In this document: in pieces, positions 8,807 to 17,662 of the stretch | Numbering within the stretch: the first letter of the stretch is position 1 | How the letters are laid out: each line of letters begins with the position of its first letter | Virus record (IMG/VR): IMGVR_UViG_3300030104_000089 | Location: 1 to 47,747 of that record | Direction: 5' to 3' (one strand) | Source: a virus | DNA length: 47,747 nt | Notes under the pieces: model-generated | What the model saw: only the letters and a program-made list of their open reading frames with translations | Databases searched by the model: none | What the model was told of the DNA's origin: nothing | Program-made: the position numbers and the translations under genes

Positions 8807-9117
8807 GTTACGCAGTAGGTAAAAAAGCTTTAGGCGATTGTGATAGATGTGGATTTACTTATAAATTAAAAGATTTAAAATATGAAATACAAGACAGTAT
8901 TCGTAATGGATTAAGAGTTTGTCCTGAATGTTTTGATATTGATCATCCACAATTAAAGATTGGTGAGGTAGATTCATCTGATAATCAATCATTATTTAAT
9001 CCAAGACCTGATAGAGGTAGAAAATCATCTACTGAATACTATGGATTTAATCCTGTATCAGGAACAGGATTAGTATTAAGAACAGAAATTGGGAAAGTTA
9101 AAGTGAGTACAGGATAA
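8803..9117 (+). CDS. Zinc-ribbon-like protein
   Basis: A 104-residue protein with two paired-cysteine motifs, CDRCGF near residues 13-18 and CPECFD near residues 40-45, spaced about 24 residues apart as in zinc ribbons. The C-terminal half is Arg/Ser/Gly-rich and probably disordered. It is co-encoded with neck proteins (4-nt overlap upstream, 1-nt overlap downstream), so it is probably a structural or assembly protein using zinc for folding. Confidence 0.65.
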   Translation: MSYAVGKKALGDCDRCGFTYKLKDLKYEIQDSIRNGLRVCPECFDIDHPQLKIGEVDSSDNQSLFNPRPDRGRKSSTEYYGFNPVSGTGLVLRTEIGKVKVSTG

Positions 9118-9758
9118 TGGCTTGGACATTTACAACATTAAAAACAGCTATACAAGATTACACTAATAATACAGAAACTACTTTTGTAAATAATTTAGAT
9201 GAATTTATAGTTAATACAGAAGATAGAATACAAAAACTTGTATCGCTTCCAGTATTTAGAAAAAATGTTACAGGGACTTTAACATCAGGTAATCAATATT
9301 TATCTACTCCTACTGACTTTTTATCATCACATTCTTTAGCTGTAGATAATAGTGGCTATGAATATTTATTATTTAAGGATGTAGCTTTTATAAGAGAAGC
9401 TTATCCTAATAGTTCTACAACAGGTGTGCCAAAATATTATGCTAGATTTGACGAAGATAGTTTTATTGTTGCACCAACACCAAATGCAAATTTTACTGCA
9501 GAACTTCATTATGAATATACACCAACATCTATTACAACAAGTGGTGATGGAACAAGTTATATAGGCACAAATGGACCAGATTGTTTATTATATGGGTCTT
9601 TAGTAGAGGCTTATACATTTATGAAAGGTGAACCAGATATTATGGTTAATTATGAAAAAAGATTTCAAGAAGCTGTATCAAGATTCAAAGTATTTGCTGA
9701 AGGTAAAAACACTAAAGATAACTACAGGACAGGTCCTGTAAGACAACAGGTAACATAA
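9117..9758 (+). CDS. SU10-type adaptor / neck protein
   Basis: A 213-residue protein starting with a helix (TFTTLKTAIQDYTNN), then FIVNTEDRIQKLVSLPVFRKN, and a beta-rich core with PTDFLSSHSLAVDN and YYARFDEDSFIVAPTP. This arrangement is that of the phage SU10-like adaptor family, rings that join portal to nozzle in short-tailed phages. It overlaps its neighbours by single bases on both sides, consistent with a coupled neck operon. Confidence 0.75.
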   Translation: MAWTFTTLKTAIQDYTNNTETTFVNNLDEFIVNTEDRIQKLVSLPVFRKNVTGTLTSGNQYLSTPTDFLSSHSLAVDNSGYEYLLFKDVAFIREAYPNSSTTGVPKYYARFDEDSFIVAPTPNANFTAELHYEYTPTSITTSGDGTSYIGTNGPDCLLYGSLVEAYTFMKGEPDIMVNYEKRFQEAVSRFKVFAEGKNTKDNYRTGPVRQQVT

Positions 9759-10048
9759 TGTTTACAGTAGATGTATCAACAAGTTTGGGTAATATTGACG
9801 TTAAAACAACTCAAAACAAAGGATTAAGTCCTGAACATTGGACAGAAAGAATAATGGAAAAGTTAATTTCTATTAGTGATAATGCTGATCCAATGGTAAG
9901 AGCACAGGCACAAGCTTTTAAAGATAATATGACAAATGTTGTATTATTTTATTTAAAACAAGCTATAGCTAGCGATAGAGCTACTGTAGCAGGATTATTA
10001 GAAAAACAAGGTCATAAAGATATGGCTGAAATTATTAGGAGACTTTAA
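9758..10048 (+). CDS. Hypothetical protein in neck operon
   Basis: A 96-residue protein, mostly alpha-helical after residue 28, without membrane segment. The helix AQAFKDNMTNVVLFYLKQAI is amphipathic. It starts on the last base of the adaptor gene and ends on the first base of the next gene, so it belongs to the structural transcription unit. No family recognised. Confidence 0.6.
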   Translation: MFTVDVSTSLGNIDVKTTQNKGLSPEHWTERIMEKLISISDNADPMVRAQAQAFKDNMTNVVLFYLKQAIASDRATVAGLLEKQGHKDMAEIIRRL

Positions 10049-10479
10049 TGGCAATTTCACAAGCAATGTGTACATCATTTAAACAAGAATTATTAGAAGG
10101 AGTACATAATTTTAAAAATAGTGGTGGTAGCACTTTTCAATTAGCTTTGTATACAAGTTCTGCATCATTAGGTGCATCTACAACAGCTTATACTACTTCA
10201 AATGAAGTTAGTGGTACTAACTATACTGCTAAAGGCGGAACTTTAACTAGAGTTGATCCTAGTACATCAGGAACTACTGCATTAACAGATTTTGCAGATT
10301 TAACATTTAGTACAGCTACTGTTACTGCTAGAGGTGCTCTTATATTTAATGATAGTGCATCAGGAGACCCAGCAGTTGCTGTGTTAGATTTTGGTGGAGA
10401 TAAAACTTCTACAGCAGGAGATTTTACTATTCAATTTCCAGCAGCAGATGCATCAAACGCTATTATAAGAATAGCTTAA
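10048..10479 (+). CDS. Putative virion structural protein
   Basis: A 143-residue, Thr/Ser/Ala-rich protein with an N-terminal helix (AMCTSFKQELLEGVHNF) and a beta-rich remainder. The pattern resembles small tail or tail-fibre-proximal proteins seen in marine phage genomes. It precedes the repeat protein and the giant tail fibre, suggesting a tail-tip or fibre-attachment role. Not confirmed by motif. Confidence 0.55.
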   Translation: MAISQAMCTSFKQELLEGVHNFKNSGGSTFQLALYTSSASLGASTTAYTTSNEVSGTNYTAKGGTLTRVDPSTSGTTALTDFADLTFSTATVTARGALIFNDSASGDPAVAVLDFGGDKTSTAGDFTIQFPAADASNAIIRIA

Positions 10480-10485
10480 TAGCCT

Positions 10486-11181
10486 GTGGCTAATATAACT
10501 GGTTGGGGTCGAGGGACCTGGGGACAACTTACTTGGGGTGAGCCTATACCAGTTGTCGTTACTGGAGTTGCAGGAACTACTGCACTTGGTAGCGAAACAG
10601 TAATAGCTAAAGCTTTAGTATCAGTTACTGGAGTAAGTGCTACATCAGCTTTAGGAAGTGAAACTGTAACAGGAACAGCTAATATTTCTGTTACAGGAAA
10701 TGTAGGTACATCAGCATTAGGCGATGAAGTCGTTGCTGCTGATGCAAATACTTCAGTTACAGGTAATACTGGAACTTCAGCTTTAGGTAATGCTATTACA
10801 ATGGGAGCTGCTGTTACAGGAGTTTCTGGTTCAGCATCAGTAGGAACTCTTGGTGATGAATCGGTATCTGCAGCAGCTAATGTTGCTATTACTGGTATTT
10901 CTGCTACAAGTTCTTTAGGAAGTATATCTTTAGTAACAAATAATATACTTTCAGTTACAGGTTTATCAGGAACTACAAGTTTAGGATCAGAAACTGTAAT
11001 AGCTAAAGCAGATGTATCTATAACTGGTTTATCTGCTACTGGAGAAATACAAGGCGTTAATATTTGGTCTATAATAGATGATTCACAAACAGCAAGTTAT
11101 AGTAATATATCAACAACACAAACAGCAAATTATTCAGAAATTTCTACTTCGCAAACACCAGATTGGAGTGAAGTAGCATAA
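10486..11181 (+). CDS. Beta-repeat structural protein with Trp-rich N-terminus
   Basis: A 231-residue protein starting with a Trp/Gly-rich segment (GWGRGTWGQLTWGEP), followed by about seven imperfect repeats of VTGVSATSALGSETV type with spacers of about 25-30 residues, and a C-terminal region with repeated TANYS/TASYS elements. The repeats are predicted beta and may form an extended fibre. The start is GTG at 10486, since no ATG or strong ribosome site is available. It lies immediately upstream of the tail fibre gene. Confidence 0.55.
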   Translation: MANITGWGRGTWGQLTWGEPIPVVVTGVAGTTALGSETVIAKALVSVTGVSATSALGSETVTGTANISVTGNVGTSALGDEVVAADANTSVTGNTGTSALGNAITMGAAVTGVSGSASVGTLGDESVSAAANVAITGISATSSLGSISLVTNNILSVTGLSGTTSLGSETVIAKADVSITGLSATGEIQGVNIWSIIDDSQTASYSNISTTQTANYSEISTSQTPDWSEVA

Positions 11182-11205
11182 TAAAATTATAAAGAGGAAT
11201 ATATA

Positions 11206-14200
11206 ATGGCAAGTTCATATGTAAATGATTTAAGATTAAACGAGATGGCTACTGGTGATGCTAGTGGTACATGGGGTGAAACTACAAATACTAATCTTGA
11301 ATTAATAGCAGAAGCTTTTAGTTATGGCACAGAAGCCATTACTACAAATGCTGATACGCATACTAGCACTATAGCTGATGGTGCTACAGACCCTGTTAGG
11401 TCCATGTTTGTTAAATATACAGGCACATTAGATTCTACTTGCACTATAACTATAGGACCTAATACTGTATCTAAATTATGGGTTATAGAAAATGGAACAA
11501 GTGGTTCTCAATCTATAATTATTAAACAAGGTACTGGTGCTACAGTAACAATACCTACTGGTAAAACTAAAGTAGTTTATTCAGATGGAGCAGGTTCTGG
11601 TGCAGCAGTTGTGGATGCTTTTGCTTCTTTAAATTTAGAAACAAGTGGAATTATAGAAAGTAGTTCTTCTATTCAAACACCTCTTATAGAATATACAGAT
11701 GGTGATGATGCCATGACCATAGCAGATGGTGGTGGTGTTACCTTTGCACAAACAGCTACTTTTAGTGGTGATATAGATTTAGCTGGCTCAATAGATGTAG
11801 ATGGCACAGCTAATCTAGATGTAGTAGATATAGACGGAGCTGTAGATATGGCTTCTACATTAGCTGTAGGTGGTGTTGTAACTGCAAACGCAGGTGTAGT
11901 TGTAGATACAATGACACTTGATGGTTCTACGCTTACATCTACAGATGATTTTATTGTTGATGCAGCATCAGATATTAATTTAGATGCAGCAGGGGGTCAA
12001 GTTAGATTAAAAGGCAGTGGTACTACTTATGTAACTTTTAACGTAGATGCAACTCCAGAAATTTTATTAGCTGGTGGTAATTCATTTATAAAAACTTCAA
12101 CATCTGATGCAGACTTGTCATTTATAGGTAATGATGGTGGTTCAGATGTAACAGCCCTTACCCTTGATATGTCAGATGCAGGTACTGCAACTTTTAATCA
12201 CGATGTTTTATTAGGTGATGCAAGTAGAATAAAACTTGGAGCTGGTAATGATTTACAAATTTACCATGATGGTTCAGATAGTTTAATTTTAGATTCTGGT
12301 ACAGGTGATTTAAAAATATTAGGTTCTTCAAATGTAAGATTGCAAAATCAAGGCGATAACCAAGATATGTTAGTTGCAACAAGTGGTGGTGCAGTAGAAC
12401 TGTATCACAATGCTAGTAAAAAAATAGAAACAACAAGTTCAGGTGTAGATGTTACAGGCACAATCAATGGTGCAGGTATCCTAGCCGACACTACTAACTT
12501 TGTAGACAGTATATTAATAAGCCAAGGTGCAAATACAGGTACTTTATCTTCTGCATCGCATAATACAGGGCTAGGAGATAGTGTTTTTAATGCTTTAACT
12601 TCTGGTATAAATAATACTGGGATTGGTGCAGATGCTTTGAAGCAACTGACATCTGGAAATCAAAATACAGTACTAGGTACTGTAGCAGGACAAGCTCTCA
12701 CAACAGGAAGTTTTAATGTATTTATAGGTGATGCAGCTGGAGATGCTGTAACTACAGCAGATAGTAATGTAGCTATTGGACAAAACGCTTTAACTAATAC
12801 TACTACTGGTGCTACAAATACAGCTGTAGGTAGACAAACTTTACAAGCTAATACTACAGCTTCACATAACACAGCTGTTGGTAATCAAAGTCTTTTAAAC
12901 AACACTACAGGTACAAAAAACACAGCTGTTGGTAGTTTAGCTTTAGATGCTAATACAACTGCAGATGCAAATACAGCAATTGGTTATGCTGCTTTAAGTT
13001 CGAACACAACAAACACTAGAAATACTGCTGTAGGTTATCATGCAGGATTAAATGCAATTGCAAACGATAATACTCTTTTTGGTTTTGCAGCAGCAGAGAA
13101 CCTTACAACAGGTAGTAGCAATATAATTATTGGAAGTAAGTCTGGTCAAAATTTAACTGAAGGTAATAACAATATAGTTATGGGTAGTGAAGCATTAGAT
13201 GCTGATACTTTGGGTGATAGAAATATTGCTATTGGTAGTCAAGCATTATCTGCACAAAATTTTACAACAAGCACAGATGTTTATAATGTTGCTGTTGGGC
13301 ATCAAGCAGGAAGCTTAATAACAACAGGTAGTAAAAATACAGCTTTAGGTGGATTAGCATTGCAATCTACTACAACTGGTACAGATAATGTAGGCGTAGG
13401 TTATGGTTCTTTAAATGCAAATACCACAGCCTCAAACAACACAGCAGTAGGCAATAAAGCCTTATTATCAAACACTACAGGTGCTCAAAATACTGCTGTT
13501 GGTGGTAATGCAGCAGATGCTGTTACAACTGGTTCTAACAACACAGCAGTAGGATATGAGTCAGCAGGTAAACTAACAACAGGTACGGATAATGTTGCTA
13601 TAGGTAGAGCAGCTTTACTGGATACTACAACACATAGTGGTAATGTTGCTGTAGGGGTTGAAACTTTAGAAAACAATACAGCTGATGACAATACAGGAGT
13701 TGGTAAACATTCTTTAAGAGCAAATACTACAGGAGCTAATAATGTTGCTATTGGTAGAGATGCTTTATTATCAAACACCACAGCCTCAAACAACACAGCA
13801 ATAGGTCAAGCTGCACTAGATGCTAATACTACAGGTGGTTCTAACGTAGCTGTTGGAAGAGATTCACTTGGTGCTAATACTACAGCAGATGCTAACACAG
13901 CTTTAGGGTATGGTTCTTTAAGAGATAATACAACAGGATCAGCTAATGTAGGTTTAGGGTATTTAGCATTAGAAGAAAATACAACTGGCGGTAATAATGT
14001 AGCAGTGGGTTTTGAAGCTTTAGAAGAAAATACCACAGCTAGTAATAATACGGCAGTAGGTTATCAAGCTATGGCAGCAAACACTACGGGTGCTAGTAAT
14101 ACAGCTGTTGGTTATGCAGCTTTAGACACCAACACTACAGGTGCACAAAATACAGCAGTAGGCTATGCTGCTTTAGACGCCAACACAACAGGTGGTAACA

Positions 14201-15810
14201 ACGTAGCAGTAGGTATGTCTGCACTTGATGCGAATACTACAGCTGACAATAATACAGCTATAGGTTATGAGGCTTTAACTGCTAATACTACAGGTGCTAA
14301 CAATACAGCAGTAGGTTTACAATCTTTAGCAGCAAACACTACAGCGGACAGCAACACGGCAGTTGGTAAAGACTCTTTAAAAACTAACACAACAGGAGCA
14401 CAGAATAGTGCTTTAGGTCATTCTTCCTTAGAACTAAATACTACAGGTAATTACAATGTTGCAGTTGGAGACTTTGCTTTGTATAACAACACCACAGCAA
14501 ATTACAATACAGCAGTCGGTAAAGATGCCTTATTATTAAACACTACAGGAACAGAAAATACAGCAGTTGGTAGTTTATCGTTAGATGCTAACACTACAGG
14601 AGATACAAACGTAGCGTTAGGGTATGCAGCACTTTCAGCTAATACAACAGCAGACCAAAATACTGCTATAGGAGCAGTTGCTTTATTAGCTAATACTACG
14701 GGAGCAGCAAATACTGCTGTAGGTAGAAGTGCTTTAACAGCAAACACTACAGGCACAAGAAACGTAGCAGTTGGAGCTTTATCTCTAGACGCTAATACTA
14801 CAGCTAACGACAATACAGCAATCGGATATGATGCTATGAGTGCTAATACTACTGGTGAAAAAAATGTTGTAGTCGGTACTTATGCTTTTGACGCTAATAC
14901 TACAGGAAGTTTTAATGTTGTTGTAGGTAGAGCTGCATTAAGTTCTAATACTACAGCAGACCACAATACTGCTATAGGTTATCAAGCTTTAGATGTAAAC
15001 ACGACAGGTGCTGAAAATACAGCAGTTGGTTCAGCAGCATTAGATGCTAATACTGTAGGAGAATATAATGTAGCAGTAGGAAGAAATTCTCTTGGTACTA
15101 ACATAGACGGTAGTAGAAGTACAGCAGTCGGATATGCTGCACTAGCAGCACAAGAGCCTGCATCTGCTGCAAATGTAAACAATGTAGCAGTTGGTTTTCA
15201 TGCACTAAATGCAAGTACCACAGGTACTAACAATACAGCTTTAGGTGCTTTAGCAGGTGATGCTATAACAACAGGCTCAAACAATATTATGATTGGTTAT
15301 CAAGCAGAAGTTAGTGCTGCTACAGGAGATAATCAAATATGTATAGGTATTGATATAAATGCTGGTGGAGATAATAATTTTAGTTTTGGTAAAGCAAGTA
15401 ATGTTGTTACTAACGATTTTGATACTGACGCTAATTGGTCTAGAAGTTCAGATATCCGTAAGAAAAGAAATGTTAAAGATGATAATTTAGGTTTATCTTT
15501 TATTAATAATTTAAGACCTGTAACTTTCCAATGGAAACCAAGTAATGAATTTCCTAAAGAATGGAATGAATACAGCGAAGAAAATAACATGAATCTTGAA
15601 GCAATTATGCATGGTATGATTGCACAAGAAGTTAAAGAGGCATTAGATAAAGAAGGTGTTGATACCTTTGCAGGTTGGTCTGTAAACGATGATGGTATGC
15701 AACGTCTTTCAAGAGAGATGTTTGTTACACCTTTAATTAATGCAGTTCAAGAACTGTCTACGCAAGTAGATGAATTAAAAGCCGAAATACAAACTTTAAA
15801 GGAGGAATAA
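11206..15810 (+). CDS. Giant tail fibre with S74 autoprocessing domain
   Basis: A 1534-residue trimeric fibre candidate. The N-terminal ~120 residues are the likely virion-attachment domain. Residues about 150-450 are beta-rich with alternating Asp/Thr/Ala. Residues about 454-1397 contain about 55 tandem 17-residue repeats of the form T-A-V-G-x(2)-A-L-x-x-N-T-T-x-x-x-N, like YadA-head or adhesin beta rolls. From about residue 1410, SDIRKKRN starts a peptidase S74 intramolecular chaperone domain, which trimerises and then cleaves itself off; it ends in a coiled coil. The protein should recognise the host surface. A GAGG ribosome site precedes the start. Confidence 0.9.
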   Translation: MASSYVNDLRLNEMATGDASGTWGETTNTNLELIAEAFSYGTEAITTNADTHTSTIADGATDPVRSMFVKYTGTLDSTCTITIGPNTVSKLWVIENGTSGSQSIIIKQGTGATVTIPTGKTKVVYSDGAGSGAAVVDAFASLNLETSGIIESSSSIQTPLIEYTDGDDAMTIADGGGVTFAQTATFSGDIDLAGSIDVDGTANLDVVDIDGAVDMASTLAVGGVVTANAGVVVDTMTLDGSTLTSTDDFIVDAASDINLDAAGGQVRLKGSGTTYVTFNVDATPEILLAGGNSFIKTSTSDADLSFIGNDGGSDVTALTLDMSDAGTATFNHDVLLGDASRIKLGAGNDLQIYHDGSDSLILDSGTGDLKILGSSNVRLQNQGDNQDMLVATSGGAVELYHNASKKIETTSSGVDVTGTINGAGILADTTNFVDSILISQGANTGTLSSASHNTGLGDSVFNALTSGINNTGIGADALKQLTSGNQNTVLGTVAGQALTTGSFNVFIGDAAGDAVTTADSNVAIGQNALTNTTTGATNTAVGRQTLQANTTASHNTAVGNQSLLNNTTGTKNTAVGSLALDANTTADANTAIGYAALSSNTTNTRNTAVGYHAGLNAIANDNTLFGFAAAENLTTGSSNIIIGSKSGQNLTEGNNNIVMGSEALDADTLGDRNIAIGSQALSAQNFTTSTDVYNVAVGHQAGSLITTGSKNTALGGLALQSTTTGTDNVGVGYGSLNANTTASNNTAVGNKALLSNTTGAQNTAVGGNAADAVTTGSNNTAVGYESAGKLTTGTDNVAIGRAALLDTTTHSGNVAVGVETLENNTADDNTGVGKHSLRANTTGANNVAIGRDALLSNTTASNNTAIGQAALDANTTGGSNVAVGRDSLGANTTADANTALGYGSLRDNTTGSANVGLGYLALEENTTGGNNVAVGFEALEENTTASNNTAVGYQAMAANTTGASNTAVGYAALDTNTTGAQNTAVGYAALDANTTGGNNVAVGMSALDANTTADNNTAIGYEALTANTTGANNTAVGLQSLAANTTADSNTAVGKDSLKTNTTGAQNSALGHSSLELNTTGNYNVAVGDFALYNNTTANYNTAVGKDALLLNTTGTENTAVGSLSLDANTTGDTNVALGYAALSANTTADQNTAIGAVALLANTTGAANTAVGRSALTANTTGTRNVAVGALSLDANTTANDNTAIGYDAMSANTTGEKNVVVGTYAFDANTTGSFNVVVGRAALSSNTTADHNTAIGYQALDVNTTGAENTAVGSAALDANTVGEYNVAVGRNSLGTNIDGSRSTAVGYAALAAQEPASAANVNNVAVGFHALNASTTGTNNTALGALAGDAITTGSNNIMIGYQAEVSAATGDNQICIGIDINAGGDNNFSFGKASNVVTNDFDTDANWSRSSDIRKKRNVKDDNLGLSFINNLRPVTFQWKPSNEFPKEWNEYSEENNMNLEAIMHGMIAQEVKEALDKEGVDTFAGWSVNDDGMQRLSREMFVTPLINAVQELSTQVDELKAEIQTLKEE
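12565..15396 (+). repeat. 51-bp coding repeat array in the tail fibre gene
   Basis: About 55 tandem units of 51 bp encode 17-residue repeats with consensus T/V-A-V/I-G ... A-L ... N-T-T-x-x-x-N. Units vary in nucleotide sequence while the glycine and the NTT/N positions are nearly invariant. A few units are shorter or longer (for example near 13260 and 15150). The array invites recombination and length change, which could alter fibre length or receptor display. Confidence 0.9.
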
Positions 15811-15811
15811 A

Positions 15812-16144
15812 ATGGCAGTAAGTAAAGTAATAACAAAATGTGTTCCGTATGTAAACTCATCTAGTAAAGTAGATAAGTGGGATATAGAGATGACATATAC
15901 AAATGATAGTGAGGGTGACAGCACTTACTATGTTTCTACTTTTAACACTACAGTTCCACAACTTGATAGTGCTGGTAACGCTAATTTTACATTAAAAGCT
16001 AAAAGTAGTTGGACTAACGCTAATTTAGTGGCTATCTGTCCTGTATCTCATTGGGATACAGTATTTGCTAGTCAAGTAGATAGCGTTATTACTAACCCAC
16101 CTGTTGAGAGCACGCCAGACCAAGCATTTAGCGTACCTAGTTAA
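15812..16144 (+). CDS. Hypothetical protein after tail fibre
   Basis: A 110-residue protein, predicted beta-rich, with no signal peptide. It starts MAVSKVITKCVPYVN and has the central segment WDIEMTYTNDSEGDSTYYV. It begins 2 bases after the tail fibre stop and its stop codon overlaps the next start. Position suggests a fibre-associated protein or chaperone, but nothing in the sequence proves it. Confidence 0.55.
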   Translation: MAVSKVITKCVPYVNSSSKVDKWDIEMTYTNDSEGDSTYYVSTFNTTVPQLDSAGNANFTLKAKSSWTNANLVAICPVSHWDTVFASQVDSVITNPPVESTPDQAFSVPS

Positions 16145-16839
16145 TGATGGATAATGGGGAAGCAAAAGTAGAATATAAATTCCATAATATGCCTGCGGTA
16201 TATGTCTTAGAAACACAGATGCCGCAAGACATGATTGATGATGTCAACGACTATATGGATGAATATAGAGAAAGTAAAAATAAAGAGTCATTAGCTAAAA
16301 CATTAGTTGGTCAAATACATAGTGGAGAACAATTATTATTAGATCACACAGACAAGCGTTTGATTGCATATAATGATTTTGTATGTAGTTTGGGTGCTGA
16401 ATATATTAGAAACTTTGCTAATATGGGTAATAAATTAAAAAATGCAAAAAGAGTTGAAATTGATGAAACTTGGTCAGTTCATAGTTATGATGGTGACTAT
16501 AATCCTATTCACGATCATGGCACTAAAACTCTTATGGGTATATCTACTACAGCTTGGACTAAAGTACCTTCACAAATAGGCAAAAAAGCTACAGCTAATA
16601 GTCCAACTTATTCTTTGTATAATGAATCAGGACATTCAGACGGCTGTATAGCTTTTCAATATGGACAAGTTTCAGTTATAGATAGTGATAGACTTAAACC
16701 AGCACAATCATTTGTAATGACACCAGAAATAGGCAAGTTGTTGATATTTCCATCTTGGTTACAACATATGGTTTATCCTTTTAAAGGTGAAGGTGAAAGG
16801 CGAACAATAGCTTCTAACCTTAATTGTTGGGATGCATAG
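16144..16839 (+). CDS. 2OG-Fe(II) oxygenase-like protein
   Basis: A 231-residue protein with features of the phage 2-oxoglutarate/Fe(II) oxygenase family (2OG-FeII_Oxy_5 type). An N-terminal helix pair is followed by YNPIHDHGTKTLMGIS, whose His123/His125 would bind iron. Near the C-terminus GKLLIFPSWLQHMVYPF supplies the distal His208, and the following Arg219/Arg220 would bind 2-oxoglutarate. Such enzymes hydroxylate proteins, nucleotides or other substrates; the substrate here is unknown. Its place right after the tail fibre suggests modification of a virion protein. A second methionine two codons in is an alternative start. Confidence 0.7.
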   Translation: MMDNGEAKVEYKFHNMPAVYVLETQMPQDMIDDVNDYMDEYRESKNKESLAKTLVGQIHSGEQLLLDHTDKRLIAYNDFVCSLGAEYIRNFANMGNKLKNAKRVEIDETWSVHSYDGDYNPIHDHGTKTLMGISTTAWTKVPSQIGKKATANSPTYSLYNESGHSDGCIAFQYGQVSVIDSDRLKPAQSFVMTPEIGKLLIFPSWLQHMVYPFKGEGERRTIASNLNCWDA

Positions 16840-16864
16840 ATTTCAGTTTGATTGCATTATGCAT

Positions 16865-16870
16865 TATAAT
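16865..16870 (+). promoter_or_regulatory. Possible -10 promoter element
   Basis: A perfect TATAAT lies 29 bases upstream of the 16899 start codon in a 59-base non-coding gap. The best -35 candidate (TTTCAG at 16841-16846, 18-base spacing) is poor. The surrounding sequence is AT-rich, so chance occurrence is possible. Confidence 0.3.
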
Positions 16871-16898
16871 TAGTTATTAATTTTTAACAGGGAATATT

Positions 16899-17117
16899 AT
16901 GACAGATAAAGAGCTAACTAAAGAACAACAATATTGTAAAGCACAAATAGAAGATTTAACTACTAAAGAATCACAATTAAATTTTCAGCTTGATCAGGTA
17001 AAAGCAAGCAAATCAGTTTTTACTAATCTTCTTGCAGAATATACTAAAGATGCTGCAAAAAAAGTTGTAGAAAAAAATAAATCTAAAAAAGAGGAAAATA
17101 AAAATGACAATACTTAA
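16899..17117 (+). CDS. Small coiled-coil protein
   Basis: A 72-residue, highly charged protein with a continuous predicted coiled coil (residues 5-55) and a Lys-rich tail. There is no membrane segment. A GGGAATATT ribosome-site region precedes the ATG. The next short gene overlaps its last 14 bases. Function unknown; it may partner the small membrane proteins that follow. Confidence 0.55.
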   Translation: MTDKELTKEQQYCKAQIEDLTTKESQLNFQLDQVKASKSVFTNLLAEYTKDAAKKVVEKNKSKKEENKNDNT

Positions 17118-17277
17118 TATATTAATGTGGATTACAGCTATTATTTCTATAGCTTCTGTTATAGCAGCAATTACACCTACTCCTAAAGATGATGTATGGT
17201 TTAGTAAACTATATAAAATTATAGATTGGTGTGCATTGAATGTTTATAAAGCTAAAGATAAAGCACCAAAAAAATAA
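17104..17277 (+). CDS. 57-residue membrane protein, holin-like
   Basis: A short gene encoding MTILNILMWITAIISIASV and onward. One hydrophobic helix (residues 4-24) is followed by TPTPKDD and a basic tail ending KAPKK. It overlaps the preceding gene by 14 bases (ATG inside AAAATGACA), and its TAA stop shares a base with the next ATG at 17277, so it fills the space exactly. Small single-helix proteins with a TPTPKDD segment are common in marine phages. A holin or membrane-accessory role is possible. Confidence 0.7.
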   Translation: MTILNILMWITAIISIASVIAAITPTPKDDVWFSKLYKIIDWCALNVYKAKDKAPKK

Positions 17278-17462
17278 TGGCAACAATTAAAGATGCTTTA
17301 AATGCTATAGAATCTCACGAAAGAGAATGTAAAGCATTATATAAAAGTATTGATAAAAGATTAGAAGATGGCTCAAAGCGTTTTGATAAAATTGAAATGA
17401 TGATATGGGCAGTTTATCCATTTATAGTAGCTACTGTAATAACAGCAGGATTTTTATCGTGA
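17277..17462 (+). CDS. Small tail-anchored membrane protein (XhlA-like layout)
   Basis: A 61-residue protein with an amphipathic, charged helix (residues 1-40) and a C-terminal membrane helix (about 41-60, MIWAVYPFIVATVITAGFLS). The layout is like haemolysin XhlA-type lysis proteins, although sequence identity cannot be claimed. Start and stop are interlocked with both neighbours (TAATG upstream, GTGA downstream), indicating coupled translation. Confidence 0.65.
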   Translation: MATIKDALNAIESHERECKALYKSIDKRLEDGSKRFDKIEMMIWAVYPFIVATVITAGFLS

Positions 17463-17641
17463 GTAGGCAAAAAAAATCAACAGTTAATAAAGCTGGCAAT
17501 TATACAAAACCAGGTATGCGTAAGCGTATTTTTAACAGAATAAAAGCTGGTAGCAAAGGCGGTAGACCTGGACAATGGTCAGCTAGAAAAGCACAAATGC
17601 TTGCTAAAGCTTATAAAAAAGCAGGTGGTGGATATAAATAA
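17459..17641 (+). CDS. Small basic protein, DUF5872-like
   Basis: A 60-residue basic protein containing KPGMRKRIFNRIKAGSKGG and GQWSARKAQMLAKAYKKAG, which from memory matches phage family DUF5872. Function unknown. The preferred start is the GTG at 17459, forming a GTGA overlap with the upstream stop. An in-frame ATG at 17405 would add 18 residues wholly inside the preceding gene and breaks the family's usual start. Confidence 0.7.
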   Translation: MSRQKKSTVNKAGNYTKPGMRKRIFNRIKAGSKGGRPGQWSARKAQMLAKAYKKAGGGYK

Positions 17642-17662
17642 TTAAAACTAAGGGAAAGAGTT

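Noticed and set aside
12660-15182. Several antisense reading frames of 60-100 codons opposite the tail fibre gene.
   Set aside because: They mirror the periodic codons of the repeat array, have no ribosome sites and encode repetitive Ala/Val/Pro sequence; they are shadows of the repeat.
12565-15396. Regular array resembling a CRISPR or satellite repeat.
   Set aside because: Every unit is an in-frame 17-residue protein repeat in one open gene, with no spacer structure.
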